From positions 34,673,946 to 34,737,945 of the forward strand of contig CAMZMU010000020.1 of assembly GCA_947311845.1 (NCBI GenBank): a stretch of DNA of 64,000 bases, in the 5' to 3' direction. Under the pieces are notes generated by a model that worked only from the letters and a program-made list of their open reading frames with translations, made no database searches and was not told the origin of the DNA. The position numbers and the translations under genes are program-made. The stretch comes from Poa pratensis. Lineage: Eukaryota; Streptophyta; Magnoliopsida; Poales; Poaceae. Of the stretch, positions 34,678 to 46,555 are shown in pieces (the stretch's first letter is position 1; every line of letters begins with the position of its first letter).

Positions 34678-36602
34678 GCTTATTGCTTGTCCTCAAGCAA
34701 TTCAGTTAACAACTGAGTGCGATAAAAGAAACTTTTACGAACACATTTGCTTCATATGATGTATACATGCCTACTATATGATCAATTACTTAGACAATTC
34801 ATAATAGGAACCATGCAAATAATGACACCTAGTAGTTTGCAAATCATGAAAAGATACCAAAGTACTAAGAATGAATAACATAGCATATATCTATCCACAA
34901 GAATTGCAATGTTCGCAAAAAGATATGACAAAGTGGTATCTCGCTTGCCTTTGTTTGAAGGGCAAAACATAAATGCCAAGGCACCTCTGAAGTTCAAGTG
35001 AAGACTAGATATAAAAATATCAAAGATAAGAGTATCATAGTTATACCTCAATTAATCGTATCCTGGGACAAGCACATTACACTAAGAACGACAGTTATGC
35101 TCTCGAAGAGGTGCTCAAAAAAGGATGGTGACTCAACATAAAAAAAAGATTGGCCCTTCGCAGAGGGAAGCAGGGATTAACACGTGCTAGAGCTTTTTAT
35201 TTTAAAAACAGAGGTAAAAATGTTTTGAGAGGTGTTTGTTAATTGTCAACGAATGGTAGCGGGTGAGAACAGTATTCTAGCTGTCAAACGGACTTTTAAG
35301 AGCGGCTCCCATGAAGGACGTTATTTCTACCAGCAAGGAAGATCATCCCTCTTTCTCTTTGGTTTACACACATTCAGGTATTTCACTGTTTGTCATTGCT
35401 TACTGATGAATCAGGGCAAAAGTGTGAAGAAATTAATTGGTTAAAGTTGTAATTAATTGGGACTGGGCACCCCGTTGCCAGCTCTTTTTGCAAGTTATTG
35501 GATAAGCGGATGTATATGCCACTAGTCCAGGTGTAAAAATCCATTTGACAAATAGAATAAAGAATAACCACACTAATTCCTCATGAGCTAGTAAACATTG
35601 ACACAAAAAGGAAATATTTTGAAGTTTTAAAGGTAGCACATGCAAATTTACTTGGAATGGCTTGAAATACCATGCATAGGAATTTTTGGTGGACTCTTTG
35701 GGATAACTTGGTTTAAAGGATTTGGATGCACGAGCAACATTCCCGCTCAGTACAAGTGAAGGCTAGCAATAGACTGGGAAGCGACAACCACGAGAGCGAT
35801 AACGGTCATAATCATGCTTGCGACAAAATAAAATTAACGGAGGCATAAAGATGATACTAAAACTCTGAGGCAAAATAGATCATCAAGGCTTAATTGACTT
35901 TATTTTTCAGTCATAACATGTGTGAGCATGTGCCAAGTCGAATCAAGTGAATTATTCAGAGGAGGATACCAGCCTGCCATACCGTTTTACGAATAGAACA
36001 ATGCATGTAAATATCTATATGACATGTTAGTTACTATTAGCAATTTGGTACTGGCCATAAGAAGACATGAACTACTAAGCAATCATTAAATAACATAACC
36101 ACTACCATGATAGCTAAGCATGTTCACATGAGTAGGTATATTTACAAAAATGAAAAACAAATAGAGTTCATACCAGCCTTTTACCACATCTGAATGTCGT
36201 AAATCGTCATTATTGCTTTTCACTTGTGTGGCTTGAATGATGTGAAATGATAACCAAGCCAAGTGGAACCACGGAAATTTTTCGATCTCCTGAAACAACT
36301 ATACAAAACGGCAGAAGAACAACAAATATTTTTGGGTTTTCGAATTAAAGCAAGCATAGAAAGAAACAAGCAAACAAAGCAAAATCTTTTTGGATTTTTG
36401 ATAACAATCCAAAACGAAAAATAAAGTAAACTAGCACTACAAATTCAAAAGCAAGAGAAATAAAGGAAATATTTTTGGTCTTTTGTGTTTTGCGAAAATG
36501 AAATGGACACAAGAAACAAAAGAAAAGAAACAAACTAAAACATGGATATACAAAGTACCACATGATATGAATATGATAAAATGAGTGAACTTGTCGGCAT
36601 AC
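34678..36602 (-). other. 3' noncoding region of element C, right copy (complete)
   Basis: About 1.9 kb without a supported ORF. It includes CCCTTCGCAGAGGGAAGCAGGGATTAA (35156-35182), which recurs in element D at 61398-61424, and further similarity to D around 35640-35800. Confidence 0.65.
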
Positions 36603-36617
36603 CTCCCCCCAAGCTTA
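36603..36617 (-). other. internal polypurine-tract-like sequence, right copy of element C
   Basis: TAAGCTTGGGGGGAG on the minus strand, identical over 15 bases to the terminal polypurine tract 1.94 kb further along. Confidence 0.7.
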
Positions 36618-36643
36618 GGCTTTTGGCCTAAGTGGGAGACCAA

Positions 36644-37797
36644 TTATCCACATGGCCCAGAACTCCATCCAGGTGGATCATACCTAGCGTGATCATAATC
36701 AGGATCCTGTGAAGAAAAAGGGCCTGCAGCTCCATAATCAGGATACTGGTATGAAGAGCTCGTCGTGTCGAAGGGCTGAATGAAGTCCTCCTCAGGACCT
36801 CTTCCCTCACTATCCGCATGAAGGCCATGCTCCTCCATATATGCATCCAGGTCTCCCTCCGAGAATGACCACCCTTGCCTGACATCAAGGTTGAACAAAA
36901 GAGGCGCAGGCAAACAGACTATGCGTTCATAGGTTTTAGTTCTCCACCTAATCTTCTTAACAAAAACCAATTCATAGCATAGATTATCAATGGTGGACCA
37001 GCGAGAAACAAATTGGTGGCTAATCATAGAGTTAAGATCAAGTCTTTCAATGGGAAGCTGAATATCAAAATTATGTGGTCCTACACCATGCATGGCTAAT
37101 AAACGAGAAGCAACGAGACCACCACAAACCCCTCCTTTTTACGGTTAATGGAGAGACGAAATGCAATCATAGCTCCCAAGTTATAGGTTCTATCACATCT
37201 TAAGGCAGCAGAAAGAAATGCCAAATCATAAACAAATAATTTACTTGCATTCTTCCTAGCTAGAACACATTTGCTAATGTAGTAGGCAAAATATCGAATA
37301 GATGGGAGTTGGATGTTTCGAATTTTACCATCCTCGGCTGTAAAATCTCTCCCTTGGCAAATCTCTGAGTAGAGGTCTTGTAAATACTTTGGTTGACCTC
37401 TAATCCTCTCATGAGACCCCCAATGTGGTACCTTAATAGCTGCACAAAAATCATGAAGAGACAAATCTATAGCTTTATTGTAGATATTATAATGAACCAT
37501 GGGAGTAGGCAAATTCCAACTAAACCTAAAACTTTGAACCACCGACATAGTCAGCTTTACATATTGATGTGGTTCATCAGCAACAAAGTGTTCCAACCCT
37601 GCATCTCTCATAAAGTTAAAGCATGGAAAAATAGATGGATGAGGAACACCATCATCTTCCTCTTCACCGATTCTTGGTGCCAAAAGATCCTCATTGTATG
37701 ATGGCCTATGTGCACCTCTTGATCTTGAAGCCCTTGTTTCCCTTGAGGAGGATGGTGTTTGCCTCTCAAAGATTTCTCCATAAGTGTGTTTATCCAT
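36644..37797 (-). pseudogene. third ORF of element C (ATHILA ORF1-like?), right copy, one frameshift
   Basis: Same protein as at 28542-29695. The N-terminal 220 or so residues are open here from 37797 (Met of 'MDKHTYGEIFERQ') to about 37138, where one A is missing in an A-run. The frame then ends at 37096. The C-terminal 149 residues continue in the other frame, 37093-36644. With one extra base the two parts would join. It starts after a spacer behind the protease and ends next to the internal polypurine tract. Function unknown; position between pol-type genes and the 3' LTR is where env-like or ORF1-like genes sit in Athila relatives. Confidence 0.55.
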
Positions 37798-38584
37798 CTT
37801 CCTTTTCTGAAATTTTAAACAAACCTCATAAAAAATGATTTTAGAATGATTAATTCAAGGGAAACACTATGGAGGCTTGCTAGAGTAATAAACATGCATC
37901 AAAGCTAGTTAATCTAAATAAGAACAGGCATGCAAGCTCTAATAACATGTCACCTACAGTACCAAAATGCTAAAGATATAAGCAACTAAACAAAATTCTA
38001 TTTGGATAATCGGAGGAGTCACATACCGGAGAGCAATTGATCCAAATTTCAGCAACAAAGATGGGCTGAGCAAGTAGATCGAAAAATTTCGAGCAAGAGC
38101 AGCAAGAACACGAGTTTGAGCAATGGTGGTGTGTATGGTCGGGAGAGAGAAAGGAGTGGGAGAGATGAGTGAGTGAAGGGCCAGGTGGACCCCACACCAG
38201 GGCAGGGCGCGGCCTGCCCTCCACTGCGCCGTGGGGGCGTGTGGTGGCCTGGTGGGTCCCCCTGGTCATCCTCTGGCACTCCCACGTTCCTTTTTAAAAA
38301 CTAGGACTTGTAGAATTTGTTTCAGAATTTTTTGAAAACTTTTATTTCTGACATTTTCTGGGTACTTTAAACAATGAAAACTAGACAAAATGAATTTACA
38401 TAAAGACCAAACATTACTTAACTTTGCAAATTACAGCAGCAAAATAGCAGGTAAAACAAAAGTGAGAAAGAAAATGTTGTTTAGCAATTTTATGCATGTA
38501 AAACATATTTGTTAACAAGGTTGATCAAGTCTTGCCAACAAATACATTTTATATGACATAAAAGAGTTAAACCACATTGAACAA
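37798..38584 (-). other. spacer between protease and third ORF of element C, right copy
   Basis: It matches 29696-30512 closely. No supported ORF. Confidence 0.5.
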
Positions 38585-39312
38585 TCATGTTACCTTAAAT
38601 GGTATAGCTATAGATCCAATCATAATATATCGAAGTTCTTCATGAGGTTCATATATAGGGCAATCAATACTCCCCACTTTGATACTTTTAATATTGGTAA
38701 TTGTATTAACTCCAAATATTTTGTCCAGCTTCTTGGGAAAATAAACAGTATGCTCTTTGTCATTAACATGGAAAGTCACTTTCCCTTTGTTGCAATCAAT
38801 AACAGCCCCTGCAGTATTAAGAAAAGGTCTTCCAAGAATAATAGACATATTATCATCTTCAGGCATTTCAAGCACAACAAAATCAGTTAATATCAAGCAA
38901 TTATTAGCCACTTGAACAGGAACATCTTCACATATACCAACAGGAACAGCAGTAGATTTATCAGCCATTTGCAAAGATATATCAGTTGGTATCAATTTTT
39001 CCAAGTAAAGTCTCTTGTAAAGAGAAAAAGGCATAACACTCACCCCTGCACCTAAATCACATAAGGCAGTTCTAACATAGTTATTTTTGATAGAGCAAGG
39101 AATAGTTGGTATACCTGGATCTCCAAGCTTCTTTGGAACCTTACCATTGAAAGAATAATTAGCAAGCAAGGTAGAAATCTCTTCATTAGGAATCTTTCTC
39201 TTGTTAGAGACAATATCTTTCATGTACTTTGAATAGGGAGGTAACTTAATAGCATCAGTCAAAGGAATTTGCAAAAACAAAGGTTTCACCCATTCACAAA
39301 ATTTGTTATAAT

Positions 39313-39317
39313 GTTCT
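39313..39317. repeat. GTTCT target duplication of the solo LTR, left copy
   Basis: GTTCT precedes the TG of the inserted LTR, and GTTCT follows its CA at 40890-40894. The uninterrupted left copy of gag has a single GTTCT at 31206-31210. Confidence 0.93.
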
Positions 39318-40889
39318 TGTCGTGGTGGGAATCACGCAGATGCCACGGGGTGGCTTATTCTGGGGCCGAACGGATGCTTGTGGATTTGGGGAGGGATTGC
39401 GCGATCGAGCCGCACACGAAGAACACGCGAAGAACACGAAGAACACTGCAAACACAAAGATCTACCCTGCTTCGGGCCCTCGTGAGGAGGTAAAACCCCT
39501 ACTGCAGCACTAGCCTACTTGATGTATTCTCCTCTTCGTATATCGTGGGCTACAAATGCTCCATGAGCTGAGCTAAATCTGCCTCCAAGAGATCTCAGTT
39601 AGCTCGAGGAAGAAGAAGGCTCCAGTGAGCAAGAGGAAGAAGAAAGAGCCCAGGGGCCGTGCGTGTCCATCTGTCTCCCTCCCTTCGTGCTCTCCCCTGG
39701 TGATCCTTATCAAGGGGAACCCAGGGGACAAGGAGCGGATAAGAGGCGCAATACACTGTACAAACACTGTTCACTGAGTTGACTCCTTTGTCTTCTAGCG
39801 CTTGTCTCCGGCATCTCCGGGAGATGCCGTCCTTCCCTTTGTCTTCTAGCCGTTGTCTCCAGAATCTCCACGTCCTCTTCTTATCCTCTCCGGTGGATAT
39901 TTATGATGATTTGGATAAGGGTGTCCCGACATCGGTGGAAGTGATCCGGTTAAGGATGTCCCGGCTGAAGTAGCGTCGGTGTAGATGATTCGATTGAAGT
40001 AGCGTTCGTGGCGACGATCCGGTCGAGGTAGAAGTAGCAACCGAGGTAGCGATTCATCCCGATGTACCAGTGTCGGCACTAACCGAGATACAAGCAACGG
40101 TGCCTCCGAGATAACAGCGATCCGTCCGAGATACTCCAGTGCCGGCCTATCCGAGATAGAAGCATGGTTCGTCCGCAGTGTACGTGATGCCGTCCGGGTG
40201 GCCCAACTAGAACCGAGACTGGGAAGAAAGCAGCCCGTCCGAGGCTAGCACATGTCGGTCAGGGAGCAGCCGAGCAACGTAGCGATTGCTACTTGGTCCC
40301 TGTACACCGTGGGATGGCCCGAGGCCTGGGAGCAAGTCGGATCCATCCGAGGTAAAGCAAGATCGGCTCACTCCGGGATTAACCAAAGTTTAGCCTGGGC
40401 TGACTCGGTCTCAAACCGAATTAGCTTGTCCGAGGCTAATTAGCTTGTCCTGGCCGAATTGTTTGCGGCAGCCAGGCAAACTCGGTTTAGCTGAGGTAAA
40501 TAGAATTCGTTCCAGCCTGGGTATTGATCAGCTCGGCCAGCCTTGCTTCATGTAAGGATGTTTAGAAGAGTTACGTACTCACGTAAGGAGCCATGCTACA
40601 AGGAAAAACGGGTTTGCATGAGATTAATCATTATTACCCAGCGTGATAAGCCAAGCCCGCCTTAGAGGATCTGGCCACATCCGGGACGTGGAGAGATTCG
40701 GCCTGCACTAGGACCGGAGAGATTCGGCCAGCCTGAGAAGACTCGGCCAGTCTGTCTCGGGTGGAACTTTGGCCCAGACTGCTTCTCTTTGCTCTTTTCT
40801 TTATCTTTTACTCACTTAGTCTCTGTTTCTATCTCTCACCAGCACCACAATCACACAACTCTGGGGTACCCGGGATTACATCCCCGACA
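39318..40889. repeat. solo LTR (1572 bp) inserted in gag of element C
   Basis: Ends TGTCGTGGTGGG...CATCCCCGACA, flanked by GTTCT duplications, with no internal coding region. It therefore fits a solo LTR left by intra-element recombination. Its interior has repeated GAACACG(C/A)AAGAACACGAAGAACAC (39418-39450) and repeated 'CGAGGTAG' and 'CCGAGATA' motifs (40020-40160). Family not assigned. Confidence 0.85.
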
Positions 40890-42929
40890 GTTCTTCTTTC
40901 TTGGATTTGAGTTTCTTAGTAGGAAAATGCATTTGTTTTTGCACCCAAGGTTCTCTTTCATTACCATGTTTCTTAGCAAGAAAATCTTCTTTAGTGTACT
41001 TTTTGTTTTTAGAATGCTTTTCAGGTTCCTCTTCACTTTCCTCTTTATCAGAAGCATCATTCTTATCTTTATCATTAGCATGTTCATTACCACTCTCAGT
41101 TTCAGCATCAGAGATAGATATACTATTTGGATTATTAACATGCTCATTGTCTTTAATAGGTTCAGGAGATTCCTCAACATGTTTATGTTTCTTCTTCTTC
41201 TTTTTCTTAGAAGGGGTAGTAGTTTCATTAACTAGTTGAGAATCTTGCTCAATTCTTTTAGGATGTCCCTCAGGATATAAAGGATCCTGAGTGGAAGCAC
41301 CACCTCTAGTTGCTATACCAAAAGCATGTTTATCATTTTCTCTAGAAGCATTACCTAGCAAATCTTTTTGCACTTTAGTCAATTGCTCAATTTGAGTTTG
41401 AACCATATGAAAATGTTTAATGAGTATTTTAACATCATTAGAAGTTCTTTCCAAAACATCATGCAAATGATTAATGACATGAGAATTCTTTATGAAGCTA
41501 TTTTCTATTCTCCAATTGAAATTGTTTTGCTTAACAATGAAATTATCAAACTCATCTAAGCATTGATCAGGAGGTTTAGAATAAGGGATATCTCTATCAT
41601 CAAAGCGTTGGAGAGAGTGTACCTCAACTGTAGATGAGTGAGGAATTGGCTTACACAATTCTTCTATAGGTGGAAGATTTTTCACATCTTCAGATTTAAT
41701 ACCTTTCTCCTTAAGAGATTTCTTGGCTTCTCTCATTTCTTCATCATTCAATTCAATTACTCCTCTTTTCCTCGGCGTAGGTACCGGAGTTGGTTCAGGC
41801 AGGGTCCAATCATCATGATTTTGGCTTATCTTAGCCAATAATTCCTCGGCTTCATCTGGAGTTCTTTTCCTGAAAACACAACCAGCACAACTATCCAGGT
41901 ATGTCCTAGATTCAACAGTTAGTCCATTATAAAATATATCAAGAAGTTCATTTTTAGCTATTTGATGTCCAGGCCGAGCTCTAAGTAAAGAACAAAACCT
42001 TGCCCAAGATTCAGGCATTTTCTCTCCCTCATTTTGCTTAAAGTTAAAGATTTTCTGTAAAGCAGCATGTTGAGCACTAGCAGGAAAATATTTCTGAAAG
42101 AAAGCATTGACTAAACCCATCGGGCTCTCAATAGATCCAGGAGATAAATCATTAAACCAAGTTTTAGCTTCATCTTTCAATGAGAAAGGGAAAATTTTAG
42201 TAACAAAGTAACTGCGTTTCTTAATATCATCAGAAAACAAACTACTCAGAGTAGAGAGAGTGTTCATATGTTCTACAGCACTTTCATTTTCAGTTCCTCG
42301 AAAAGGTTCTTTCTCAGCAATAGTTATAAAAGACAAGTCCACAGAGAAATCATAATCTTTATCTTTTATATTTATGGGAGATGTAGCAAATTTAGCATCA
42401 GGAGAAAGTTTATAGTTGACAGCACGTCTTTGAAGAAGATTTTTAATAGCATTAACATCTTTAGAGGTATCACAATTCATGCATTCATCAATAAAGTCAT
42501 CATCAAGTTCAACATAAGTTTCCTCAAGATCATCACTAGTAGTTTCTCTCGTTTCAGGTGAATAAGCAGGTGTAACAGGAGTTTCATTAGGTGTTTCAGT
42601 ATTTTCAAGTTGTTTAGATTTAGCAATTGTAGCATCTAGAAAAGGACCTAGTGAACCTCTTTCATCAAGCACAGTAGAAGCATCATCAAATTCATCAGAA
42701 ACATTCTCAGATTCAGCAGAAGTAGCAGCACGTGAAGCATGTGCATGTGGTGGTGTGACAAGTTGACTTATAACAGACGGTGAATCAAGAGCAGCAGAAG
42801 TGTTCAGAGTTGTACCTCTCCTTGTAGTGGATGGCAATATGCGAACCTTATCATCACGAGGTTTACCCATGATGAATGAATTGCAGCGAGCAGTATGACT
42901 CCCTGGTGAGCTTATAAATAGAGCTATGC

Positions 42930-42947
42930 TCCCCGGCAACGGCGCCA
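42930..42947 (-). other. primer binding site of element C, right unit (tRNA-Asp type)
   Basis: TGGCGCCGTTGCCGGGGA on the minus strand, identical to the left unit. Confidence 0.85.
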
Positions 42948-42958
42948 GAAAATAGTCT

Positions 42959-44342
42959 TGATGACCCACAAGTATAGGGGATCGCAACAGTCTTCGAGGG
43001 AAGTAAAACCCAAATTTATTGATTCGACACAAGGGGAGCCAAAGAATATTTATAAGCCTTGACAGATGATTTGTCAGTTCAGCTGCACCTGGAAGTAGAC
43101 TTGCTCGACACAGTTTATCAGTAGCAACAGTTTTATGACAGTAGCAGTAGTGAAATAATAGCAGCAGTAAAATAAAGACAGCAGTAATAATTGCAGTAGA
43201 CAGCAGGATTAAAATACTGTAGGCATAGGGATGGATGAACGGGCGCTGCATGGATGAGATAATTCATGAAATAGTCATACATAGGGCAATTGCAGATAAA
43301 TAATAATAAGGTATCCAAGTAATAATCAATCATAAGCATGTGTTCCGTATTTAGTCGTACGTGCTCGCAATGAGAAACTTGCACAACATCTTTTGTCCTA
43401 CCAGCCCGTTTGCAGCGGGGCCTCAAGGGAAACTACTGGTAATTAAGGTGCTCCTTTTAATAAAGCACCGGAGCAAAGCATTAACACTCCGTGAACACAT
43501 GTGATCCTCACGTCGCAACCATCCCCTCCGGTTATCCCAATTTCTGTCACTTTGGGGCCTCGGGTTCCGGACAGTGACGTGTGTATACAACTTATAGATA
43601 TGATCCAAAACAATAATTATTCTCATGATTCAATAACATGTTCAGATCTGAGATCATGGCACTCGGGCCCTAAGTGACAAGCATTAAGCATAATAAGTTG
43701 CAACAATGACATAAAGTACTACCGATGGATACTAGGCACCAAGCCCTAACAAATCTCACAACTATTACATGAATGATCTCATCCAATCCCTACCATCCCC
43801 TCAGCCTACAGCGGGGAATTACTCACACATGGATGGGGGAGTCATGGATGGTCGATGGAGAGGTGGCGGTGATGATGATGGCGATGATCTCCTCCAATTC
43901 CCCGTCCCGGCAGGGTGCCAGAACGGAGTTTCTGATCCCCGAAATAGGGTTTTCGATGGCGGCGGAGCTCTGGAAGGTTTCTGGAAAAAGCGTCGATCCC
44001 CGAAGTTTTTAGGTCAAAGGCCTTATGTAGTCCAAAGGGGAGCGCTGGGGGCCACACCACCCCTGGGCGCGGCCAAGGGCCAACCGCGCCCTGGGTGCGT
44101 GTGGGCACCCTGTGCCCCCTCTTTGCTTCATCTCCTGGCTTCGTGGGTCTTCTGGAAAAATAGATTTATGGAACTTTTTCTGGAATTTTTCTGAAACTTT
44201 GACTTTCTGCACAAAAACGAGACACCAAGGCAATTCTGCTGAAAACAGCGTTAGTCCGTGTTAGTTGCATTCAAATCACACAAATTAGAGGAAAAACAAT
44301 AGCAAAAGTGTTCGGAAAAGTAGATACGTTTTGGACGTATCA
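42959..44342 (-). repeat. right-hand (5') LTR of element C (1384 bp)
   Basis: Starts TGATACGTCC on the minus strand at 44342 and ends GTCATCA at 42959. To its right the host LTR resumes with GGAACC, the same position as 21462 in the sister LTR. Confidence 0.9.
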
Positions 44343-46347
44343 GGAACCGCCACAGTCAACGGAGTGGGGAACTATACAACTTTGCGCCTCGCACTTGCGT
44401 GGCTTTGTTTGCTTCTTCTTCTTCACCGAGGTGAGGAGCGGACGAATGTCGTCTAATGATCCTCGGAGTTGGGGGCATTTGCCAAAAGAGTTATTTGCTT
44501 CTTCTCCCTCCGTCAAACGTGGTTGGCATATGCCGCCTAGACTGCGACGCTTGGGACATTTGCTTTCCATTTGGTTCTTTTTGCCAAGATTGCTGACACC
44601 ACGTCGGGTTAATCCTTGAGTGGAATGGATACTTTCTTTCTTATGAGTGCTTTTCGGTTCATTTTTGGAGACTACATGCCCTACCAACTTTGGTAGTTGA
44701 TCTGTGATGGCGCTGGTCGGAGGTATCTCTGCCACAGTCACCCGATCGACGCCAACAAACTGTGCTAACTTTTGTATTGATCTGCGATGGCGCTGGTCGG
44801 AGGTAGCTCCGCCATAGTCACCCGGTCAATACAAACAAACTATTGTTTGAAATGTTATGTTGCTAATGTCTTGTTGTTTGATGGTATATTATTATGATAT
44901 TGTGATTGTTGTGTTGGACTAATCCTCTGTTGTTTGGACTTGTTATGATGAAACTTGATTAAATGAAACACCCCTCCAAACATCGATAGGGTCAGTCCAT
45001 AGTGCGACTAATCTGAACATCGAAAGCACTGCCACTGTCGCTCATATGGGCAGGCCTTGACCTACGTAACCTATTGAGCCTCCTTTGATGCTCCATTTTG
45101 GCAAGACTAGTCGGTTACCTTTGTGGTCGGGGCTAGTCTTGTGAAGGTTCTGGAGCTAGGCGTCGCTCATCTGTTGGGGGCGTGCCGGATTCACTTCATC
45201 ATAAGACATAGAGTTGTGTCGGTAGCTATACAGGGGGTGTCTTGGTAGCGTGAACGTCAGGTGAGTGTATCTTGCTGAGTTCGTCTTAGGGATGATATCC
45301 TAAAGTATCGGCTTAGTGTGGTGCACTTAGATGGGTGGTATCTGCAACCTCTCGAGAGTGTCAAATCTGGATGTCTAGCCTCGTTCCAAGGTTATGGAAC
45401 AACAGTTCAGTGTCGGTCACACTATTGTCTTTGTCGAGTCAGGAGGTTAAACATAAGTTCTGTTTGAAACAAAGATGAACAACCTGATTTCACTAAATGA
45501 ACAATAAGATGATGCAGGGAATGTTACTTGAGCTGTGGATGGTTACCGTGTTTCGGGGTGACAGTGTGATCGTTGGGAGCCTAGAGTTAGGCCTGAGTCA
45601 ACATCAACCGTGCATGCCCAACGTGGAAAAATAAGGCCAGGAGGCCTAGGAGAGTTGGGAAAAGAGATAAGGCCAGTGGGCCTAGCAGGGATGATAAATA
45701 TTGTTATGTTACTTAGTACCAAAAGGTACACCCGTTTACTCGTCACAGGTAAGCCCTTTGTATGATTGCCGGTGCACGATCCAACCCCACCTGGCTTGGA
45801 TTCTGTACTGGTGATACCCCCATTGCTTGCTTATGACATGTTTGGTTGTCAATGCCATGCTACTTTTATGCCACGTATCTAGAGTAGACATTTGCCATGT
45901 TGTAGGATTTTATTTCCAATATATATCCTGCTGCATGATTGTTGGATTGTTTGTAGTGAGTGGCGATTCTTGCTGAGTGCATACAAATGTACTCACGGGC
46001 CTTGTGATTGTGGCCAGATTTTGGCGAGGATACATCTTCCACCTTTGCGAGGACATGGAACAAGAGCGTGCTGGGATCAGTAGCCCAGCCAGATGCCTGT
46101 GAAGTGGAGCTGCTCCAAGCCGCTGCCTTAGTCGTCTTCCGCTGCCAGTTAAACTCTATCCTGAGCCATACTTGGCAAGAAATTTTGTAATGCCTCGATG
46201 GCCTTGTAAACCAGTTGTAGCACTTTTTGTGCCTGATTGTGTAATGATTTCCGCTATGTTGCATTGTCGTAACGTGCGGCCAGATATCTTGGGCTGGCGC
46301 ACGGCGCGACCGCCTCCTGGAAATATGTGCCAGAGCAGGGTGCCACA
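44343..46347 (+). repeat. 3' LTR of the LARD-like element, second part
   Basis: It matches 21462-23468 closely and ends GTGCCACA. The segment equivalent to 20178-21461 is absent. Confidence 0.92.
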
Positions 46348-46352
46348 ATCTT
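46348..46352. repeat. target-site duplication ATCTT, right copy
   Basis: Direct repeat of 8119-8123, immediately after the final CA of the 3' LTR. Confidence 0.92.
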
Positions 46353-46515
46353 TCATCTTGGAAGAAAATGTACTCCTCCTCATTAAATTGAGAGTACATT
46401 AGGAAAAATAATTACAGAAAAGATAGCATACATGCACGCAACCAACAAAATCAAACTATAAGTGAAATGAAAGGCATTGTAGCATTTCCAGTTATCCAAT
46501 TCTTTGCAAGAGTAT

Positions 46516-46555
<40 letters not shown>

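Larger units (their letters stand above)
38585..42870 (-). pseudogene. gag-protease of element C, right copy, split only by a solo LTR
   Basis: Same gag-protease as the left copy, starting at 42870 and ending with TGA at 38585-38587. The solo LTR 39318-40889 plus one 5-bp target duplication (1577 bp in total) interrupts it in the Lys-rich linker. The remaining 2709 bp equals 903 codons, so the reading frame was open when the insertion happened. Domains: gag near 42300-41830, Lys-rich nucleic-acid-binding linker near 41210-40895, and a protease with 'CDLGAGVSVMP' near 39040-39080. The element encodes no reverse transcriptase downstream. Confidence 0.85.
27255..44342 (-). mobile_element. non-autonomous Athila-like Gypsy element C, two internal regions sharing one LTR, left end deleted
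   Basis: Minus-strand order from the right: LTR 42959-44342, primer site, gag-protease, third ORF, 3' noncoding, polypurine tract at 34662, LTR 33273-34661, primer site, gag-protease, third ORF, 3' noncoding ending at 27255. The middle LTR is bordered by a polypurine tract on one side and a primer site on the other, so it is shared by both units. Such LTR-internal-LTR-internal arrays arise by unequal recombination between LTRs. The leftmost LTR and about 705 bp before it are missing. No reverse transcriptase, RNase H or integrase is encoded. The right flank GGAAC corresponds to 21462-21466 of the sister LTR, locating the original insertion site. Confidence 0.88.
8124..46347 (+). mobile_element. 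LARD-like non-autonomous LTR retrotransposon hosting all nested insertions
   Basis: Two direct LTRs of about 4.17 kb flank a 2.9-kb internal region that has a tRNA-Met primer site but no gag, protease, reverse transcriptase or integrase. Matching 5-bp target duplications (ATCTT) prove that the outer ends belong together despite 38 kb of separation. After removing the CACTA element, element C and the solo LTR, the element would be near 11 kb. Long LTRs with a coding-poor interior fit the LARD class described in Triticeae; I do not assign a family name. The 3' LTR lacks about 1.28 kb (5' LTR 20178-21461) because of a deletion at 27254/27255. Confidence 0.88.

Noticed and set aside
8124..46347. 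Naming the element Sukkula or another known Triticeae LARD
   Set aside because: LTR length and a coding-poor interior fit the class, but I cannot verify family identity without a database comparison.
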